A DNA stretch of 64,000 bases from Eustoma russellianum. Taxonomy: Eukaryota; Streptophyta; Magnoliopsida; Gentianales; Gentianaceae. The stretch spans positions 7,178,518 to 7,242,517 of the forward strand of contig AP025055.1 in assembly GCA_036186865.1 (NCBI GenBank), given 5' to 3'. A model generated the notes under the pieces. The model did no database searches, was not told the DNA's origin, and saw only the letters and a list, made by a program, of their open reading frames with translations. Shown here piece by piece: positions 11,931 through 21,945 of this stretch; the stretch's first letter is position 1, and each line of letters starts with the position of its first letter. A program made the position numbers and the translations under genes.

Positions 11931-12226
11931 TGCGTTGTATCCAATAGTCCCACCTGCACTGGTCATGTAAATCCGATCCGATCAATGGTCGATCGGATAA
12001 CGGCGATCGGCGGTTTGTCATACCAAAAAGTTCCAACCAACGAGAATTTGAATGGCGCTGCTAATGATGCGATTTCCTCATCCGAAAATGATATCATCGG
12101 ACTGCCCTTGTATTTTTGTATCTGTTTATCAGCAATGAAGGCAGCAGTCGACGTCTGAAATAAGGAAGCGTAGGTCTTTTTTGAGGATGTGGTCGTAGGG
12201 TTTGGCTGCGGCTCCATAGCCGCCAT
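11931..12226 (-). pseudogene. LINE ORF1 fragment, DUF4283-like
   Basis: Starts at 12226 (MAAMEPQPNPTTTS, a second Met three codons later). It has the plant LINE ORF1/DUF4283 pattern: a low-complexity N-terminus, then KTYASLFQ, SFSDEEIASLAAPFKFSLVG, and PIAVIRSTIDRIG. A TGA at about 11961 interrupts it, but the same frame goes on with VGLLDTTHA, matching the family's VGLLDxRHV, until the junction with gypsy sequence. By family, an RNA-binding ORF1 protein of a LINE. Assignment is from motif recall. Confidence 0.65.
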
Positions 12227-12400
12227 CGTGCATGAAACTAAAAAAAGGAAATCTGGCTGTGAGGAATGAAATAGAGAAGAGTCAAGAAGGACGAGGGTGC
12301 AACGATCGTATCAATCAGAGAAGCGGCCGGCCGGCATTAGCCGGACCGCCGTTACTGCAATATCGCCAGATCGCCAGAGAGAAGAAAATATATTAATATA
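11931..12400 (-). mobile_element. LINE fragment (5' end and start of ORF1)
   Basis: A GC-richer island within gypsy G2, read on the minus strand: about 170 bp of leader (12400-12227) followed by the start of an ORF1. The 3' part of the LINE is missing. This is the opposite of ordinary LINE 5' truncation, so it was probably brought in during rearrangement or repair. The junction with RT lies in the shared bases around GCATGCG at 11928-11934. Confidence 0.6.
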
Positions 12401-12404
12401 TATA

Positions 12405-12865
12405 TGAACTTTCCATTTAATTCACGATTATTTATAGTTTACTTGCTGGTGACGTTGTCACTCACCTCCTTATTTTTCCTCCCAGAACCCGCAGGAAATA
12501 GAGTTGAATGGATTGAAGATGAACCTAAGGTTCCTTATCTGTAGAAGAGTGAGAGATGGACGACTTAAGGAATTCGGCCATGATAGATGTGATTGATGGT
12601 TTTATTGAGACTTTATGATGGAAACATTTACTTTTGGATTTCCGCGTTTTGATATGAACATGTTGTAAGACTAATCATGGCTACTTAGACACTTTTTAGA
12701 AGTTTTTATTCTGCCTAGGTTTTGCTTACTGGTTGACTTGTAAGCACGAAAGTCCACATGTTTTATTCTGGACTATGATATATTATGGATCGACGCCTGG
12801 TACACTCCGTAGTGAAGTACGGCAGGCGCACCGTATCCGGCGAGGCCGGGGTGCGGGACGCTACA
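12405..12865 (+). repeat. G2 3' LTR remnant (last ~460 bp)
   Basis: Begins ACTTTCCATTTAATTC, matching G3 LTR at 36880, and ends at ...GGGACGCTACA. It includes the hairpin GTGACGTTGTCAC, the pyrimidine tract and acceptor (CCCAG) and the conserved GAGTTGAATGGATTGA block. Confidence 0.75.
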
Positions 12866-12990
12866 ATAAATCTACATCACACCACCATACAGACACTAAA
12901 GGAATTCGGCCAGCCCTATTGAAGGAAGAAGGGAAGGAGAAGAAAGTTTTGCATAGAAATTATTTGCCCAAAAAAGGTAGCTTATGTTGA
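12866..12990. other. Unassigned junction sequence
   Basis: Short stretch between a plus-strand LTR end and a minus-strand LTR fragment. Near 12983-13035 a few dozen bases resemble the outer end of the copia CB LTR (GATTTACAAATGTATGATTT). No gene seen. Confidence 0.35.
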
Positions 12991-13510
12991 GAAAAAGGGT
13001 TCGAGTGATTTACAAATGTATGATTTAAATGTGTAAGACCTTTTTGAATTTCTTTAAGACGCAATTAAAAGGATTAGTTGAGGTATTAAGATAAAAAAAA
13101 TGGCCTCATCGATGCCTTATCATTCAATACCCGACGGCCTTAAAGGAAAAAGGAGGGAAGCTTTTTCCTTTAAACTCTTGAGACACCTTTAGTGGAATAC
13201 TTAATTCCATGTGCAAGCTTTAATGCTTACTTTTAAGGAAGCTATTAAAAGCTAGTTGTCTTGTAAGAGGAGAGTATTCTAGAGTCTCTTAAGACCCATT
13301 GCAGCTGAAAGTTACTAAAAATCTTGGGAGGGCAAAATTGTTATTTCACATGCTCCATAAGACATACTTGGAGTACTATACTATTTACTTTAAAGAAATG
13401 CAATTAAAGAAGAGGTAATAAAACTTAATAAAATGCACTTGGATAACTAACATTTAATAAACCACTTCATACGAGTCTCAAGTACATTACGATTTTTGTT
13501 GGGTACAACA
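12991..13510 (-). repeat. Gypsy LTR fragment (outer end, minus strand)
   Basis: Reads on the minus strand from TGTTGTACCCAAC at 13510 and matches the outer ~500 bp of the G1 LTR (4617 downward), including the AATTAAGTATTCC and CTCTAGAATACTC blocks. The LTR terminus is exact at 13510, and the next bases belong to the copia CB LTR. This marks an older insertion of which only this piece remains. Confidence 0.7.
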
Positions 13511-13511
13511 G

Positions 13512-13516
13512 GGGTT
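13512..13516. repeat. Target site duplication of CA, left copy (GGGTT)
   Basis: GGGTT directly before the LTR and again at 25001-25005. The host reads ...GGGGTTGAATAG in the related CB LTR at 28036, so the duplication is real. Confidence 0.9.
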
Positions 13517-16500
13517 TGTAGGATCTGCAAGGCACCACTAGAAGGAGGGGGGTTGAATAGATGGTGCGGAAAGTGTGCTTTTTAAAATTTCTTTAAACTT
13601 GAACAATTCAAGTTCTGAAAAGAGATTCTGTTTTCAGGACCTGTTTTAAAACGTTTTTAAAACCAGGTTAGAGGTCTCCAAAAATTATGAAATTTTGAGA
13701 GAACTTAGCCTCAGATGTTATGAGGGTCCCCTAAAAATTTCAAATCAAAATTCAACCTTTAACCCCTTCAAAAACCATTGGCACTCAGATTGTGCAAATC
13801 TGCCAGAAACGGTAGATGGTTTTGAAAAATTAATTCCTATTTGTGTGAATGTCCAAATAATCTGACAATTTGGCCAATAACTCCTCACACACTATATTTA
13901 AATGGGTAGAAACAGTTTTTGAAAATTCTTTTGGGAAGTAGGTCAAATACCACCAAAGTCTCAACCTTTGCAAGTCTGAAAATCAGACTGCACTAGTCTC
14001 AGAACTTTTGATGTTTGACTGACCTATACTTGTCCAAAAGGGTTGAAACTTGTGCCAAATTAACCCTAGAACGTTTATGTATGTTTCTGGAAATTTTTAT
14101 AATTTTTGGAAATCTTTTTCTATTTTTCCGAACGTGAACAAAAAGGATAAACAGTGCAGAAACTGAAAAGTAAATGCTGAAAGTAAATTGCACCAAGAAT
14201 TTTATACTGGTTCGGTTATAAACAACCTACTCCAGTCTTCAAGGAACACCTTCCTTGTTTCACACTAATCACACACACGCAGTACACCTTACCGCAGGGT
14301 TGATAGAGTTACACCTAACTACAACCCTTTACAAACGTTGTATGTCGAGTACAATTCACACGAACACCACCACCTCGCTAGAATGAAGATTGATCACACC
14401 TTGATCAATCTTTTACAAAGATGAATGAATGGTGGTTTCTATGAAGCCTAGTCAAGATTGAAAGAAGTAAAATACAATAGGCTTTTTATAAGAAAAGAAA
14501 GAAAGAAGATGTAGGAGAAAAGAGACTTGGCACTTTGATCACTTTAGAATGCAAATCTTGGTGTTGTATTTTTTTGTTCTTCTCTTCTCTTCCTTATAGC
14601 ATGTAGCCGTCCACCCCTATGCCTCTCCCCCTCTTGAAAATTTCCTTTTAAGTGCTTGAGAGAGTGTAAGACATCATACTGACAATGCTTTGCTTACTTG
14701 GCATCACTTCATTGGACCATCATTTAGTCATTGCTTACTTGGCACCTCTTTATTGGCTCAATGTTGTCATCATTTGATGACATGAAAAATCTGAAATAAT
14801 CACTTTAAACATGTGCCAATATCAATCATTAAGTCATACCATAATTCACAAATTCTATCATCAAGTGCAAGACACAAAATATCCTTCCTTCCATCCACAA
14901 AAAATCGGCCAGCACCTTTTTTTCAATGCTGAAATTTTCAGCATTTACAACATGAGATAAATCCAGATTTCTTCCATTTTCCTTTGAATTTTTTTCATAA
15001 AATAAAATCAACTATATAAGGTAAGTCTTGCTACCAAATGAAGAGTGAACTTGGACACAATAAGGAGCAACATTCGGCCAGCACATCCCCTCACACATGC
15101 TGAAAAATTTCAGCATGTGTGATATGAAAAATATCACACTTAATTACCTTACATAACATTCAAATCATTTCCATAACTCCTTTAATTAATCCTTTAATGA
15201 AAAATTGACAAAATATCTTGCTTAACCATGAAGAATTCGGCCATGGTATGTGTAACATGCTGAAATTTTCAGCATGTGACATAAGAGAGGTATATGTTGA
15301 ATTCTTACCTTTTGTAGCTTCTCTCTTTGATTCATCAACATTGTATGATTGATCCTTGAACAATCAACATGCCAACAAGGCTCCACATTTGCTCCAACTC
15401 AGCTGTAGTGAGGTTTGAAAGTGTATATACATGTGCTAAAATTTATTTTTGCTAACTTTGTAAAATAGTGCACATTTAATAATACACACATGTAATATTC
15501 CAATCAGCCTTTAATTTAATTTTCTAGAAAACTTTAAGATGTATATTATATGTAAAAAGTGTCTAGATACGTGTCACATCATGGTCAAGAAAAACGTTCC
15601 ATGTTATGTGCGTAGAAAACCGAATTTTCGATATTTATCGATTACCCGATTTTTCTCTAATTTAAATTCTAACTTTTGCACATGATATATATATTATGTT
15701 ATACATAATATATATAATATATATTTTAAATTTCAGCTCTTGGCTGATTTAAAATGGTACCATAAACATGCGACAAAAATAAAATTGCAATCTTCACATT
15801 TTGGCCTAAATGTGGGGTGATTTGTGTGTGCCAACATGGAAAGTATTTTTGCCTGATTTTTTAGTGATGTGCACGAATTTTACATCAATTTTTGATGTAT
15901 ATGGGCTGGCCATTTAATTATGGCAAGTACGTGACACGTTGGCGAAGTTTCGGTATTCGCCCGATACGACAAATTTCGATTTAGAACCTTTTATCGTGTC
16001 GTATTTAATTTGTCATCACCATATCTTATATCATATGATATAAGACCTGAATATACTCATAAATATGAGTTAAGTATGGTGGTGTGACGTTAACGTACGT
16101 ACGTAAGATATATAACGTGTCGGTAGTACGTTGGAATACATGTGTATGTGCCTTTTATAAAAAAATATGAAAATATAGTATATATATGTGTAAAAGGCGT
16201 GTGGAATGAATGTGGGGAGGAGATGAAGACTTTCCTTCCATAGCCATGTTGCCTTTGTGCCTTTTCCAAATGCATCTTCCTTTAATGAACTACTTAGTTT
16301 ATTAAACTAAGTACTTCACTTAATGAACTACTTTAGTTCATTAATTGTGGCACCTGAAAATAGTATAAACTCAACAAATGTTCGCCATATGATGTAAGCT
16401 TTAATGCTTAATGGCTCGTTAGTACAGCAACATAATATATAAGCTAAATAAGGCAAGTTATCATGCATACATGTACACTTGTGTATATATATATACTCAA

Positions 16501-16566
16501 CGTTTACATAGATATATATATTCAAATTTCTTATTTTGAAATCACTCAAACCCTCTTATTTCTACA
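13517..16566 (-). repeat. CA 3' LTR
   Basis: 3050 bp. TGTAGG...TTCTACA as read on the plus strand. Near-identical to 21946-25000, with scattered substitutions and a 2-4 bp difference in a TA run near 16515. Confidence 0.95.
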
Positions 16567-16790
16567 ATCTCCCCCTTTTGATGATTTTCAAAATAACTAG
16601 TGTACATGATTTAAGTGTTATCTCTCCCCCTTGAATTATGCACAGATTTGAAATTTGAATTTCGAATTTCAAATCCGGCTCCCCCTTGATTCATGCAATT
16701 AGGATCAATCAGTGATCTCTCTCCCCCTTAAATCTCTCTCCCCCTTAAATCATGCTTCTCTCTCCCCCTTTATTTTGGAAAGTTAATCAA
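16567..16790 (-). promoter_or_regulatory. CA polypurine tract and extra purine blocks
   Basis: Adjoining the 3' LTR the minus strand reads AAAAGGGGGAGATTG, the plus-strand DNA primer site. Upstream, six further AAGGGGGAG-type blocks recur up to about 16768, several as AAGGGGGAGAGAG. Repeated purine blocks are typical of SIRE-type copia. Confidence 0.8.
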
Positions 16791-16832
16791 AAGATTCATG
16801 TCAAAAAGGAAAGTAAATCAAATAATATCGCA

Positions 16833-17990
16833 TTAAATTACATCAACAGGAATCATGCCTAATTTAGAACGAAGAGATTCAAATGTGGCTTGATTTAAGG
16901 CCTTTGTAAATATATCCGCTACTTGTGATTCTGTGCGTACGTGATCTATGACAATATTACCATTGTTAATGTGATCACGAAGAAAATGATAGCGAACTTC
17001 TATATGCTTAGCCTTAGAGTGTAATACGGGGTTTTTAGACAAATTTATTGCACTCATACTATCATAATATATAGGAATTTTATTTACGGTAATTCCAAAG
17101 TCCAAAAGTTGTTGTTTTATCCACAACAACTGTGTGCAACAAAGGCTAAGAGCCATATATTCAGCCTCAGTAGTGGACAAAGAAACACTTGCTTGCTTTT
17201 TGGAAAACCATGAAATAAGGGAATTTCCTATAAATTGGCATGTTCCGCTCGTGCTTTTTCTATCTATCTTGCAGCCACCATAATCTGCATCAGTGTAAGC
17301 ATGTAAGTCGAATGTAGAGTCCTTATCATACCAAATACCTAAGGTGGGCGTGTGCTTAATATAGCGGAATATTCTTTTTACCGCATTTAGGTATGACACC
17401 TTAGGTTGACTTTGAAAACGAGCACACATGCATACGCTAAACATGATGTCAGGCCTACTAGCAGTTAAATATAGTAAAGAACCTATCATAGATCGATATA
17501 ATCCATTATCAACGTCTTTACCATGTTCGTCTTTGTCTAATTTAGTAGTAACACTCATAGGTGTGGGGGATGGTTTCAAATTTTCAAAATTGAACTTCTT
17601 GATCATGTCATTTACGTACTTAGCTTGGCTTATATGAATTCCTTTACTTGTTTGCTTAATCTGCAAGCCAAGAAAATAATTAAGTTCACCAACCATAGAC
17701 ATTTCAAATTCAGCTTTCATACAATTTTCAAAATCTTTAACGAGTCTATGTGAGCTAGAACCCAAAATAATGTCATCTACGTAGATTTGAATAATAAGTA
17801 AATCTGATTTTTCTTGTTTCAAAAATAGTGTACTATCTATAGTACCACGTTTAAAATTATTTTCTAAAAGAAAAGTAGCAAAACGATCATACCATGCTCT
17901 CGGCGCTTGCTTTAGACCATATAGTGCCTTCTTTAGTTTGTACACGTGATCAGGATGTTTCAAATCTTCAAAATCGGGTGGTTGCTTCAT
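16833..17990 (-). CDS. pol: Copia CA pol: C-terminal RT and RNase H
   Basis: 385 codons open. Begins in RT at MKQPPDFEDLKHPDHVYKLK, followed by LYGLKQAPRAWY and the catalytic box IYVDDIILGSS (YVDD at about residues 70-73). The connection region follows (LNYFLGLQI, SLLYLTASRPDI), then RNase H with AYTDADYGG and STSGTCQFIG, LSTTEAEYMA, and the terminus FESLRSKLGMIPVDVI. Normal pol end for the family. It was joined to the preceding piece before a one-base loss in the codons for SAFLNG at about 18015. RT copies genomic RNA and RNase H removes it, in the cytoplasmic particle. All visible RT and RH catalytic residues are present. Confidence 0.9.
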   Translation of the reverse strand: MKQPPDFEDLKHPDHVYKLKKALYGLKQAPRAWYDRFATFLLENNFKRGTIDSTLFLKQEKSDLLIIQIYVDDIILGSSSHRLVKDFENCMKAEFEMSMVGELNYFLGLQIKQTSKGIHISQAKYVNDMIKKFNFENLKPSPTPMSVTTKLDKDEHGKDVDNGLYRSMIGSLLYLTASRPDIMFSVCMCARFQSQPKVSYLNAVKRIFRYIKHTPTLGIWYDKDSTFDLHAYTDADYGGCKIDRKSTSGTCQFIGNSLISWFSKKQASVSLSTTEAEYMALSLCCTQLLWIKQQLLDFGITVNKIPIYYDSMSAINLSKNPVLHSKAKHIEVRYHFLRDHINNGNIVIDHVRTESQVADIFTKALNQATFESLRSKLGMIPVDVI

Positions 17991-19429
17991 GTATACTTCT
18001 TCTTGTATAAATCCGTTAGAAAAGCACTTTTGACGTCCATTTGATACAATTTAAAATCTTTCATGCAAGCAATGGCAAGTAAGAGTCGTATAGCTTCTAA
18101 ACGTGCTACGGGTGCAAATGTTTCATCGTAATCTATTCCTTCTTCTTGATTATATCCTTGAGCTACGAGTCTTGCTTTATTTCTAACGACCTTTCCTTCT
18201 TCATTCATTTTATTCCTAAATACCCACTTTGTGCCTATTATTGTCTTATCTTGTGGTCGTGGCACTAAATCCCATACATCATTTCTAACGAATTGATTAA
18301 GTTCGTCATGCATAGCAACAATCCAAGATGAATCACTCAAAGCATCATGCACATTTTTGGGCTCAATTTCAGAAATCATAGCATGAAATTCATTTATTTC
18401 ATCCGAAGTGATTCTTCTACGTGGTCGCACACCGTGAGTAATGTCGCCTATGATGAGATCTTGTGGGTGATCTCTATGCCATCTTGGTTGATTATTTTCT
18501 AAGTTATCATGCATTTCTATATGATCATGCATTTCTAGTGTCTCATTCATCTCATGCATATCAAAAGAATCATTATATTCATCCAAAACTGGTTTCAATT
18601 CAAAATCATCGTCATATTCCTTATCTTTATCAATCTCTCCAAATTCATTGAATTTAACATGAATAGATTCTATGATTTGTCTAGTGAGAGGATCATAACA
18701 TCTATATGCTTTTGAATTTATGGAATACCCAACAAAAATGCACTCAATTGATTTGGATTCAAATTTATCTAAGTTATCTTTTGTATTCAAGACAAAGCAT
18801 TTGCATCCAAACACACGAAAATAATCAATCTTAGGCATGCGATCATTCAAAATTTCGTAAGGCGTCTTATTTATTTTCTTTCTTATAGATAGGCGATTTA
18901 CAATATAACATGCACAATTTACGGCTTCCGCCCACAGAAATCTAGGCAATTTATTTTCGCAAAGCATGGTTCTAGCAATTTCTTGTAGTGTGCGATTCTT
19001 TCTTTCTACTACTCCATTTAATTGTGGAGTTCTAGGTGGCGAAAACTCATGTTTAATTCTTTTTTCTTCACAAAACGAAATCATCTCTTTATTTTTAAAT
19101 TCACCGCCTCTATCGCTTCTTATTCTTTTCACATTTACGCCATATTGATTTTCAAGTTGTTTAATTAATTTAGCAATTTCTACGGTGCTATCATCTTTAT
19201 GTGCAAGAAATAAAGTCCAAGTATAACGAGAAAAGTCATCAACAATCACGCATGCATAGTGACGCCCACCAAGGCTTGTAGTGCGACTAGGACCAAACAA
19301 ATCGATATGCAATAGTTCTAGTATTCTAATCGTACTTATCTCATTTTTAGGCTTAAGTGACTCACGTGTTTGTTTGCCTTTTATGCAAGATTCACACAAC
19401 TGAAAGTTGTCTAAATCAAGCGTAGGCAA
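17987..19429 (-). CDS. pol: Copia CA pol: integrase and N-terminal RT
   Basis: 480 codons open. It starts in the integrase zinc-binding region (CESC at residues 12-15; its His pair is in the previous piece). The integrase core follows with D43 (HIDLFG), D106 (SDRGGEF) and E142 (NGVVERKN), the exact D-D-35-E spacing. Then KINKTPYEIL and FRVFGCKCFV, an acidic linker, and RT from SWIVAMHDELNQF, GTKWVFRNKMNEEG, RNKARLVAQGYNQ, DYDETFAPVARLEAIR to QMDVKSAFL. It ends in a frameshift (one base lost) four residues after SAFL, overlapping the next piece by 4 bp. The Met given as start is not biological: the frame was entered from the upstream piece. Confidence 0.9.
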   Translation of the reverse strand: MPTLDLDNFQLCESCIKGKQTRESLKPKNEISTIRILELLHIDLFGPSRTTSLGGRHYACVIVDDFSRYTWTLFLAHKDDSTVEIAKLIKQLENQYGVNVKRIRSDRGGEFKNKEMISFCEEKRIKHEFSPPRTPQLNGVVERKNRTLQEIARTMLCENKLPRFLWAEAVNCACYIVNRLSIRKKINKTPYEILNDRMPKIDYFRVFGCKCFVLNTKDNLDKFESKSIECIFVGYSINSKAYRCYDPLTRQIIESIHVKFNEFGEIDKDKEYDDDFELKPVLDEYNDSFDMHEMNETLEMHDHIEMHDNLENNQPRWHRDHPQDLIIGDITHGVRPRRRITSDEINEFHAMISEIEPKNVHDALSDSSWIVAMHDELNQFVRNDVWDLVPRPQDKTIIGTKWVFRNKMNEEGKVVRNKARLVAQGYNQEEGIDYDETFAPVARLEAIRLLLAIACMKDFKLYQMDVKSAFLTDLYKKKYT

Positions 19430-19437
19430 TCCCCGTA

Positions 19438-19932
19438 CTAGGTTCTTTCTTTCAATTTTTCTAGTGTAGAAATACCTATGTGTCCTAAACGTCTATGCCA
19501 CAAATTCACATTGGGTTCATTTGACATAAAACATTTAACTTTACCGTCTACTACATCATCCATAGATAGTGTAAAGATATTTCCTTCTCGTTTTCCTTTT
19601 AAGACGGTTTCTCCATTTTTATTTATTATATTGCAATAAGGGTGAGTAAAACAAACATTGAAGCCATTGTCAACAAATTGAGAAATACTAAGAAGATTGT
19701 AAGATAAGTTGCTTACCAAAAATACGTTGGAGATTTGAAGTGTATTTGGATTACCAATCGTACCTTTTCCAATGATCTTCCCTTCATTGTTGTCTCCAAA
19801 GGTCACGGATCCGCCTTTAGTGACCTTCTTTAATTTGGAGAACAGGCTCGGGTCACCCGTCATGTGCCTCGAGCAACCACTGTCAAGGAACCACTTTATT
19901 GATGTGTCTTTTGATGAGTGGTCTCCCTGCAA
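19438..19932 (-). CDS. pol: Copia CA pol: protease and GAG-pre-integrase
   Basis: 164 codons. Retropepsin active-site block WFLDSGCSRHMTG near the start, then VTFGDNNEGKIIGKG, NVFLVSNLSYNLLSISQF and the GAG-pre-integrase block LWHRRLGHIGISTLEKLKER, which holds the integrase His pair. One A is missing after KER, which throws the frame into TAG; the next piece continues with LVRGLPTL. The frame differs from gag and overlaps its end, so Gag-Pol would need a frameshift, or gag has suffered an indel. The first codon is TTG, so no independent start is implied. Confidence 0.88.
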   Translation of the reverse strand: MQGDHSSKDTSIKWFLDSGCSRHMTGDPSLFSKLKKVTKGGSVTFGDNNEGKIIGKGTIGNPNTLQISNVFLVSNLSYNLLSISQFVDNGFNVCFTHPYCNIINKNGETVLKGKREGNIFTLSMDDVVDGKVKCFMSNEPNVNLWHRRLGHIGISTLEKLKERT

Positions 19933-19987
19933 TGTGAAAAGGTGATTTAGGTACCCTTTTAATTTTGGGTCCTTTCGAGTTAGTTAA

Positions 19988-20476
19988 TCACCTTTTGGTA
20001 AAGGTACCTTTCGGTACCCATACTTGGGTGATCCTTCTCGGTCTATCAAATGGCAAGAATGAAGGTGCGATATAATATACATGTGGTGCATGTACTTTGT
20101 GTCTTTGCCCAATGACTCCTCTATACTCATTGAATGAAGGACGCTTTTGATATGTCCTTGTGTGCGTGTGCGTAGTGCGTGGATGATATGTATTTCGGGT
20201 ATGCATTGTTCTTTTCTTCTCATATCTATATGGTACAACGTTATATTTCACATGATATGAGGGAGTGGGGCGTGTGGAAGGGGGCGCTTTTTGCGTCATC
20301 TTAGACGCCACTTGATGCTTAGGGGTGTCAACTTTCTTAGACACAATAAACTTGGTTGGTTTGGTTGATACTTCGTCAGTATCAACGTATCCCAATCCAG
20401 TTTTGTCACTGTCATGCTTTTGCGATAATATGATGCGATGCAACATGTTTGACCCTGTATCGAATTGTTGCATCAT
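19988..20476 (-). CDS. gag: Copia CA gag, C-terminal part
   Basis: Same frame as the main gag piece, separated only by TGA at 20492-20494 (SER then TGA; CGA to TGA is the simplest change). Content is MMQQFDTGSNMLHR, a basic Pro/Thr/His-rich stretch (PRTTHTHTRTYQKRP) and the end ITQVWVPKGTFTKR, the usual last segment before SIRE-type pol. The Met at 20476 is probably not a true start. Together the two gag pieces would give about 625 codons. Confidence 0.8.
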   Translation of the reverse strand: MMQQFDTGSNMLHRIILSQKHDSDKTGLGYVDTDEVSTKPTKFIVSKKVDTPKHQVASKMTQKAPPSTRPTPSYHVKYNVVPYRYEKKRTMHTRNTYHPRTTHTHTRTYQKRPSFNEYRGVIGQRHKVHAPHVYYIAPSFLPFDRPRRITQVWVPKGTFTKR

Positions 20477-20494
20477 TTTCTCTAAGTTTGTATT

Positions 20495-21862
20495 TCATGA
20501 TTTCAAATTTGAAATCTCGGATTTCATTTCATTATTTTGAGAAGTCAATGATGAGATCTCGGTTTTTAATGCAGTGATGACACATGAAGACTCTTTCTTT
20601 GAATCGCTTAATTGAGCGACAAGATTCTCGTTAGAAGATTCTAACAGTTTCTTGTCTTCAATTAAACGTTTCTTTTCTTTTGCGAGAGTCTTAGTAAATT
20701 TATGTAATTCAAGATACTGACTAAAAAGATCATCATAAGAAGGTTCAGAGTCAGAGTCAGAATCGGATGATACCTCAATAGACGCCTTTGAAGCGAAGCA
20801 AACTTGAGCGGTCTCCTCTTCGGTCTCAGTTTCAGAGTCTGATGAGTCACTCCATGTGGAGGCCTTTAGTGCACGTTTCCTTTGTTTAGGATCTGAGACG
20901 AGTCTATTTTTGTTCCGCTCCTTGTCAGGGTATTTATTAGTTTGTTTTTCTTTGTTTGGGCAGTCATATGATAAGTGTCCGAGTTTGCCACATTCATAAC
21001 ATTTAATGTCCTTATCATTTGACTTGTTTTTATTTCTCTTAGATGTAGTGCCCTTGTTTTTATTTCTAAATGACTTTCTCATGAATCTTCTTAGTCCTTT
21101 AGCCAATAGAATTAAATCATCATTATCCGATTCGGAATCACTATCATCTACGTGATCGGAGGGAGGGAAGACGTATTCATTTGATTTAAAAGCAATTGTC
21201 TTACCTTGTTTAGATGATTCCGATTTCCAAATAGTAAGTTTGTTTTCATAAACTTTGAGTGAGCCAATGAGTTCTTCCATTTTTATTGATTTAGTCTCCT
21301 TACTTTCTTCTATAGCAGTCACTTTAGGGTCCCATTCCGAAGGAAGGCTTTGTAGGACTTTCTGTACCTTTTCCTGCGTAGTAAAAGCCTTACCAAGAGA
21401 CTCAAGAGAGTTATAGATGTTAGTTAAACGAAGATCCATATCTACAATCGACTCATTAGGCAACAATTTAAAAGACTCAAGAGTAGACATGAGCATATTA
21501 ATTTTTGACTCTTTTACTTGACTCGTGCCTTCGTATTTCATTTCTAAAATTCTCCACATTTCTTGTGCACTCGAACAATTTGACACATAACTAGACTCAC
21601 GTTTACTTAATCCGTTTAAAAGCAATTGCATAGCCCTAGCATTCATACTAAGTTTCTTTTTATCATCACTCGTATATTCTTGTCTAGTTTTAATAACTTC
21701 TAAAGTAACTCCGTCTACAGTGGATACATTAGATGGGACATATGGACCATCTTCAATTATTGACCAAAGATCTATATCTATAGCCATAAGAAAAAGTTTC
21801 ATCCTAAGTTTCCATTGAATAAAAGACTCACCGTCAAAAAGTGGAGGCCTTTGACTCGTCAT
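20495..21862 (-). CDS. gag: Copia CA gag, main part
   Basis: 455 codons. UBN2-type gag domain: PPLFDGESFIQWKLRMKLFLMAIDIDLW, MNARAMQLLLNGLS, VSNCSSAQEMWRILEMKYEGT, LRLTNIYNSLESLGKAFTTQEKVQKVLQSLP (residues 7-170). An acidic then basic linker follows, and a zinc knuckle with C288, C291, H296, C301 (CYECGKLGHLSYDC). An acidic Ser-rich stretch leads to a coiled coil at about 385-455 (LEKEKKRL-type heptads, SSLTSQNNEMKSEISNL). An upstream ATG at 21891 (MAST) matches the family start but is one base out of frame, so 21862 is the first in-frame Met. It forms the particle shell and packages RNA. Confidence 0.92.
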   Translation of the reverse strand: MTSQRPPLFDGESFIQWKLRMKLFLMAIDIDLWSIIEDGPYVPSNVSTVDGVTLEVIKTRQEYTSDDKKKLSMNARAMQLLLNGLSKRESSYVSNCSSAQEMWRILEMKYEGTSQVKESKINMLMSTLESFKLLPNESIVDMDLRLTNIYNSLESLGKAFTTQEKVQKVLQSLPSEWDPKVTAIEESKETKSIKMEELIGSLKVYENKLTIWKSESSKQGKTIAFKSNEYVFPPSDHVDDSDSESDNDDLILLAKGLRRFMRKSFRNKNKGTTSKRNKNKSNDKDIKCYECGKLGHLSYDCPNKEKQTNKYPDKERNKNRLVSDPKQRKRALKASTWSDSSDSETETEEETAQVCFASKASIEVSSDSDSDSEPSYDDLFSQYLELHKFTKTLAKEKKRLIEDKKLLESSNENLVAQLSDSKKESSCVITALKTEISSLTSQNNEMKSEISNLKS

Positions 21863-21931
21863 ACCTTCTTGTTGAGATTTGTGGATGCCATCTCACTGAA
21901 TCGTTGGATTCCTTGTAGTGAGTATTCCTGC

Positions 21932-21943
21932 TCTCTGATACCA
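21932..21943 (-). promoter_or_regulatory. CA primer binding site (tRNA-iMet)
   Basis: On the minus strand TGGTATCAGAGA two bases inside the 5' LTR end; matches the initiator-Met tRNA complement over 11 bases. Confidence 0.85.
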
Positions 21944-21945
21944 CT

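Larger units (their letters stand above)
6506..12865 (+). mobile_element. Ty3/gypsy chromovirus G2, decayed and rearranged
   Basis: Order on the plus strand: 5' LTR 6506-9267, primer site 9270, gag 9585-10862, protease and N-terminal RT to 11930, then a LINE fragment, then only the last ~460 bp of an LTR (12405-12865). The rest of RT, RNase H, integrase, chromodomain, polypurine tract and most of the 3' LTR are missing. The flanks (TGTTG before, ATAAA after) do not form a target duplication, consistent with rearrangement of the right side. Confidence 0.85.

Noticed and set aside
16567..16832. env-like gene between CA pol and 3' LTR, as in some SIRE elements
   Set aside because: Only 266 bp of purine-block sequence, no open frame.
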